Positions 32,076 to 32,223 of a stretch of DNA of 32,223 bases are shown here, one piece after another. The DNA is from Klebsiella pneumoniae (lineage in GTDB: Bacteria > Verrucomicrobiota > Verrucomicrobiia > Limisphaerales > SXTU01), in NCBI GenBank assembly GCA_943330855.2, contig CALQJI020000060.1, positions 1 to 32,223 of the forward strand. Direction: 5' to 3'. Under the pieces are notes generated by a model, which was given only the letters and a program-made list of their open reading frames with translations, did no database searches and had not been told where the DNA came from. The first letter of the stretch is position 1, and each line of letters starts with the position of its first letter. A program made the translations under genes and the position numbers.

Positions 32076-32223
32076 TGTAAACGTCGGTCGAAAAGTGCGG
32101 CGGGGTCACGGATGTGACAGGGCGGTTCAAAAGTGCGGCGCCTTCATGAACAATGAAGCATGTATCGCATTATGGAAGACTGGACCGACATACGGGAACG
32201 GGTGGCCTCGGGCAAGGTGAGCA
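32076..32223 (+). mobile_element. Left end of an IS21-like element
   Basis: The element appears to begin with TG at 32076, where response-regulator coding similarity stops. Two 17-bp near-identical repeats (GGTCGAAAAGTGCGGCG at 32086-32102 and GGTTCAAAAGTGCGGCG at 32124-32140) lie inside the end, as in the multiple terminal repeats of IS21 elements, followed by the transposase start. The element runs off the right edge. Confidence 0.78.
32160..32223 (+). CDS. istA: IstA-type transposase N-terminus, partial
   Basis: ATG 32160 opens MYRIMEDWTDIRERVASGKV and continues past the window end; a second ATG at 32172 is possible. The pattern M-E-x-W-x-x-I-R-x-R-V-x-x-G-x-V-S is the start of the helix-turn-helix of IS21-family IstA proteins. 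Only 21 codons are visible; the family is inferred from this and the terminal repeats upstream. Confidence 0.72.
   Translation, partial: MYRIMEDWTDIRERVASGKVS

Noticed and set aside
1..32223. tRNA, rRNA or riboswitch genes
   Set aside because: No tRNA cloverleaf, rRNA core or known riboswitch consensus was recognised by eye; a covariance-model search would be the proper test.

Overview
The window is GC-rich DNA that fits the Planctomycetes-Verrucomicrobia group best, probably a Verrucomicrobia subdivision 3 / Pedosphaera-like bacterium. This is inferred from gene content: PSCyt1/DUF1592 and DUF1552 proteins, an FGE-like/LRR fusion, a Cys-type sulfatase, LpxI (so a lipid A-bearing outer membrane) and a complete alternative complex III (ACIII) operon. 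Taxonomy cannot be proved from the window. Both ends lie in insertion sequences: a DDE/integrase-type transposase start at the left edge and the start of an IS21-like element at the right edge. The right-hand element has cut off the N-terminus of a response regulator.

Layout. 1-2220: IS end, small secreted cytochrome c, terminator, RtcB RNA ligase. 2251-4368, minus strand: two two-gene operons, DUF1275 membrane protein + HIT hydrolase, and nrdR + a Cys-rich protein of unknown function. 4369-4704: inverted-repeat element. 4705-6327, minus: lpxI and a response regulator with a C-terminal Cys-pair module. 6438-8221: aldo/keto reductase facing a secreted DUF6174-like protein. 8431-8647: MITE-like repeat. 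8823-15795: ATGA-coupled operon of DUF1552 (Tat), FGE-like/LRR and DUF1592 dihaem-motif proteins. 15796-16605: IS110 transposase remnant and a hairpin. 16606-19109: sulfatase with a chimeric N-terminus, then an SGNH hydrolase. 19183-19665: unknown protein. 20039-31542: one 11.5-kb respiratory operon. 31566-32223: IS21-truncated response regulator.

The most interesting part is the respiratory operon. Its first half is a textbook ACIII: ActA pentahaem, ActB MoCo-like/Fe-S fusion, ActC and ActF NrfD-like quinol subunits, ActD, and ActE monohaem. The place often occupied by a haem-copper oxidase instead holds a small membrane protein, a CcoN-like protein and a CcoO-like cytochrome, followed by a membrane-anchored cytochrome c. 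The CcoN-like protein keeps the cbb3 subunit I fold signature (GRLRP...NA, YFVPK..NRP, GAL..IVPR), but every His ligand to low-spin haem, high-spin haem and CuB is replaced. The CcoO-like protein keeps CxxCH, has a ~135-residue insertion, and has Cys where the axial Met normally lies. My reading is that a catalytically dead oxidase core was repurposed as a cofactor-free scaffold that docks a cytochrome c onto ACIII. This is inference; the ligand losses are read directly from the sequence.

A second theme is dispersed repeats shaping genes. The sulfatase signal peptide core is encoded by a degenerate GGATTTGGAG repeat joined to what looks like the first 31 codons of mtnA, and the DUF1592 protein's N-terminal extension is encoded by an inverted repeat.
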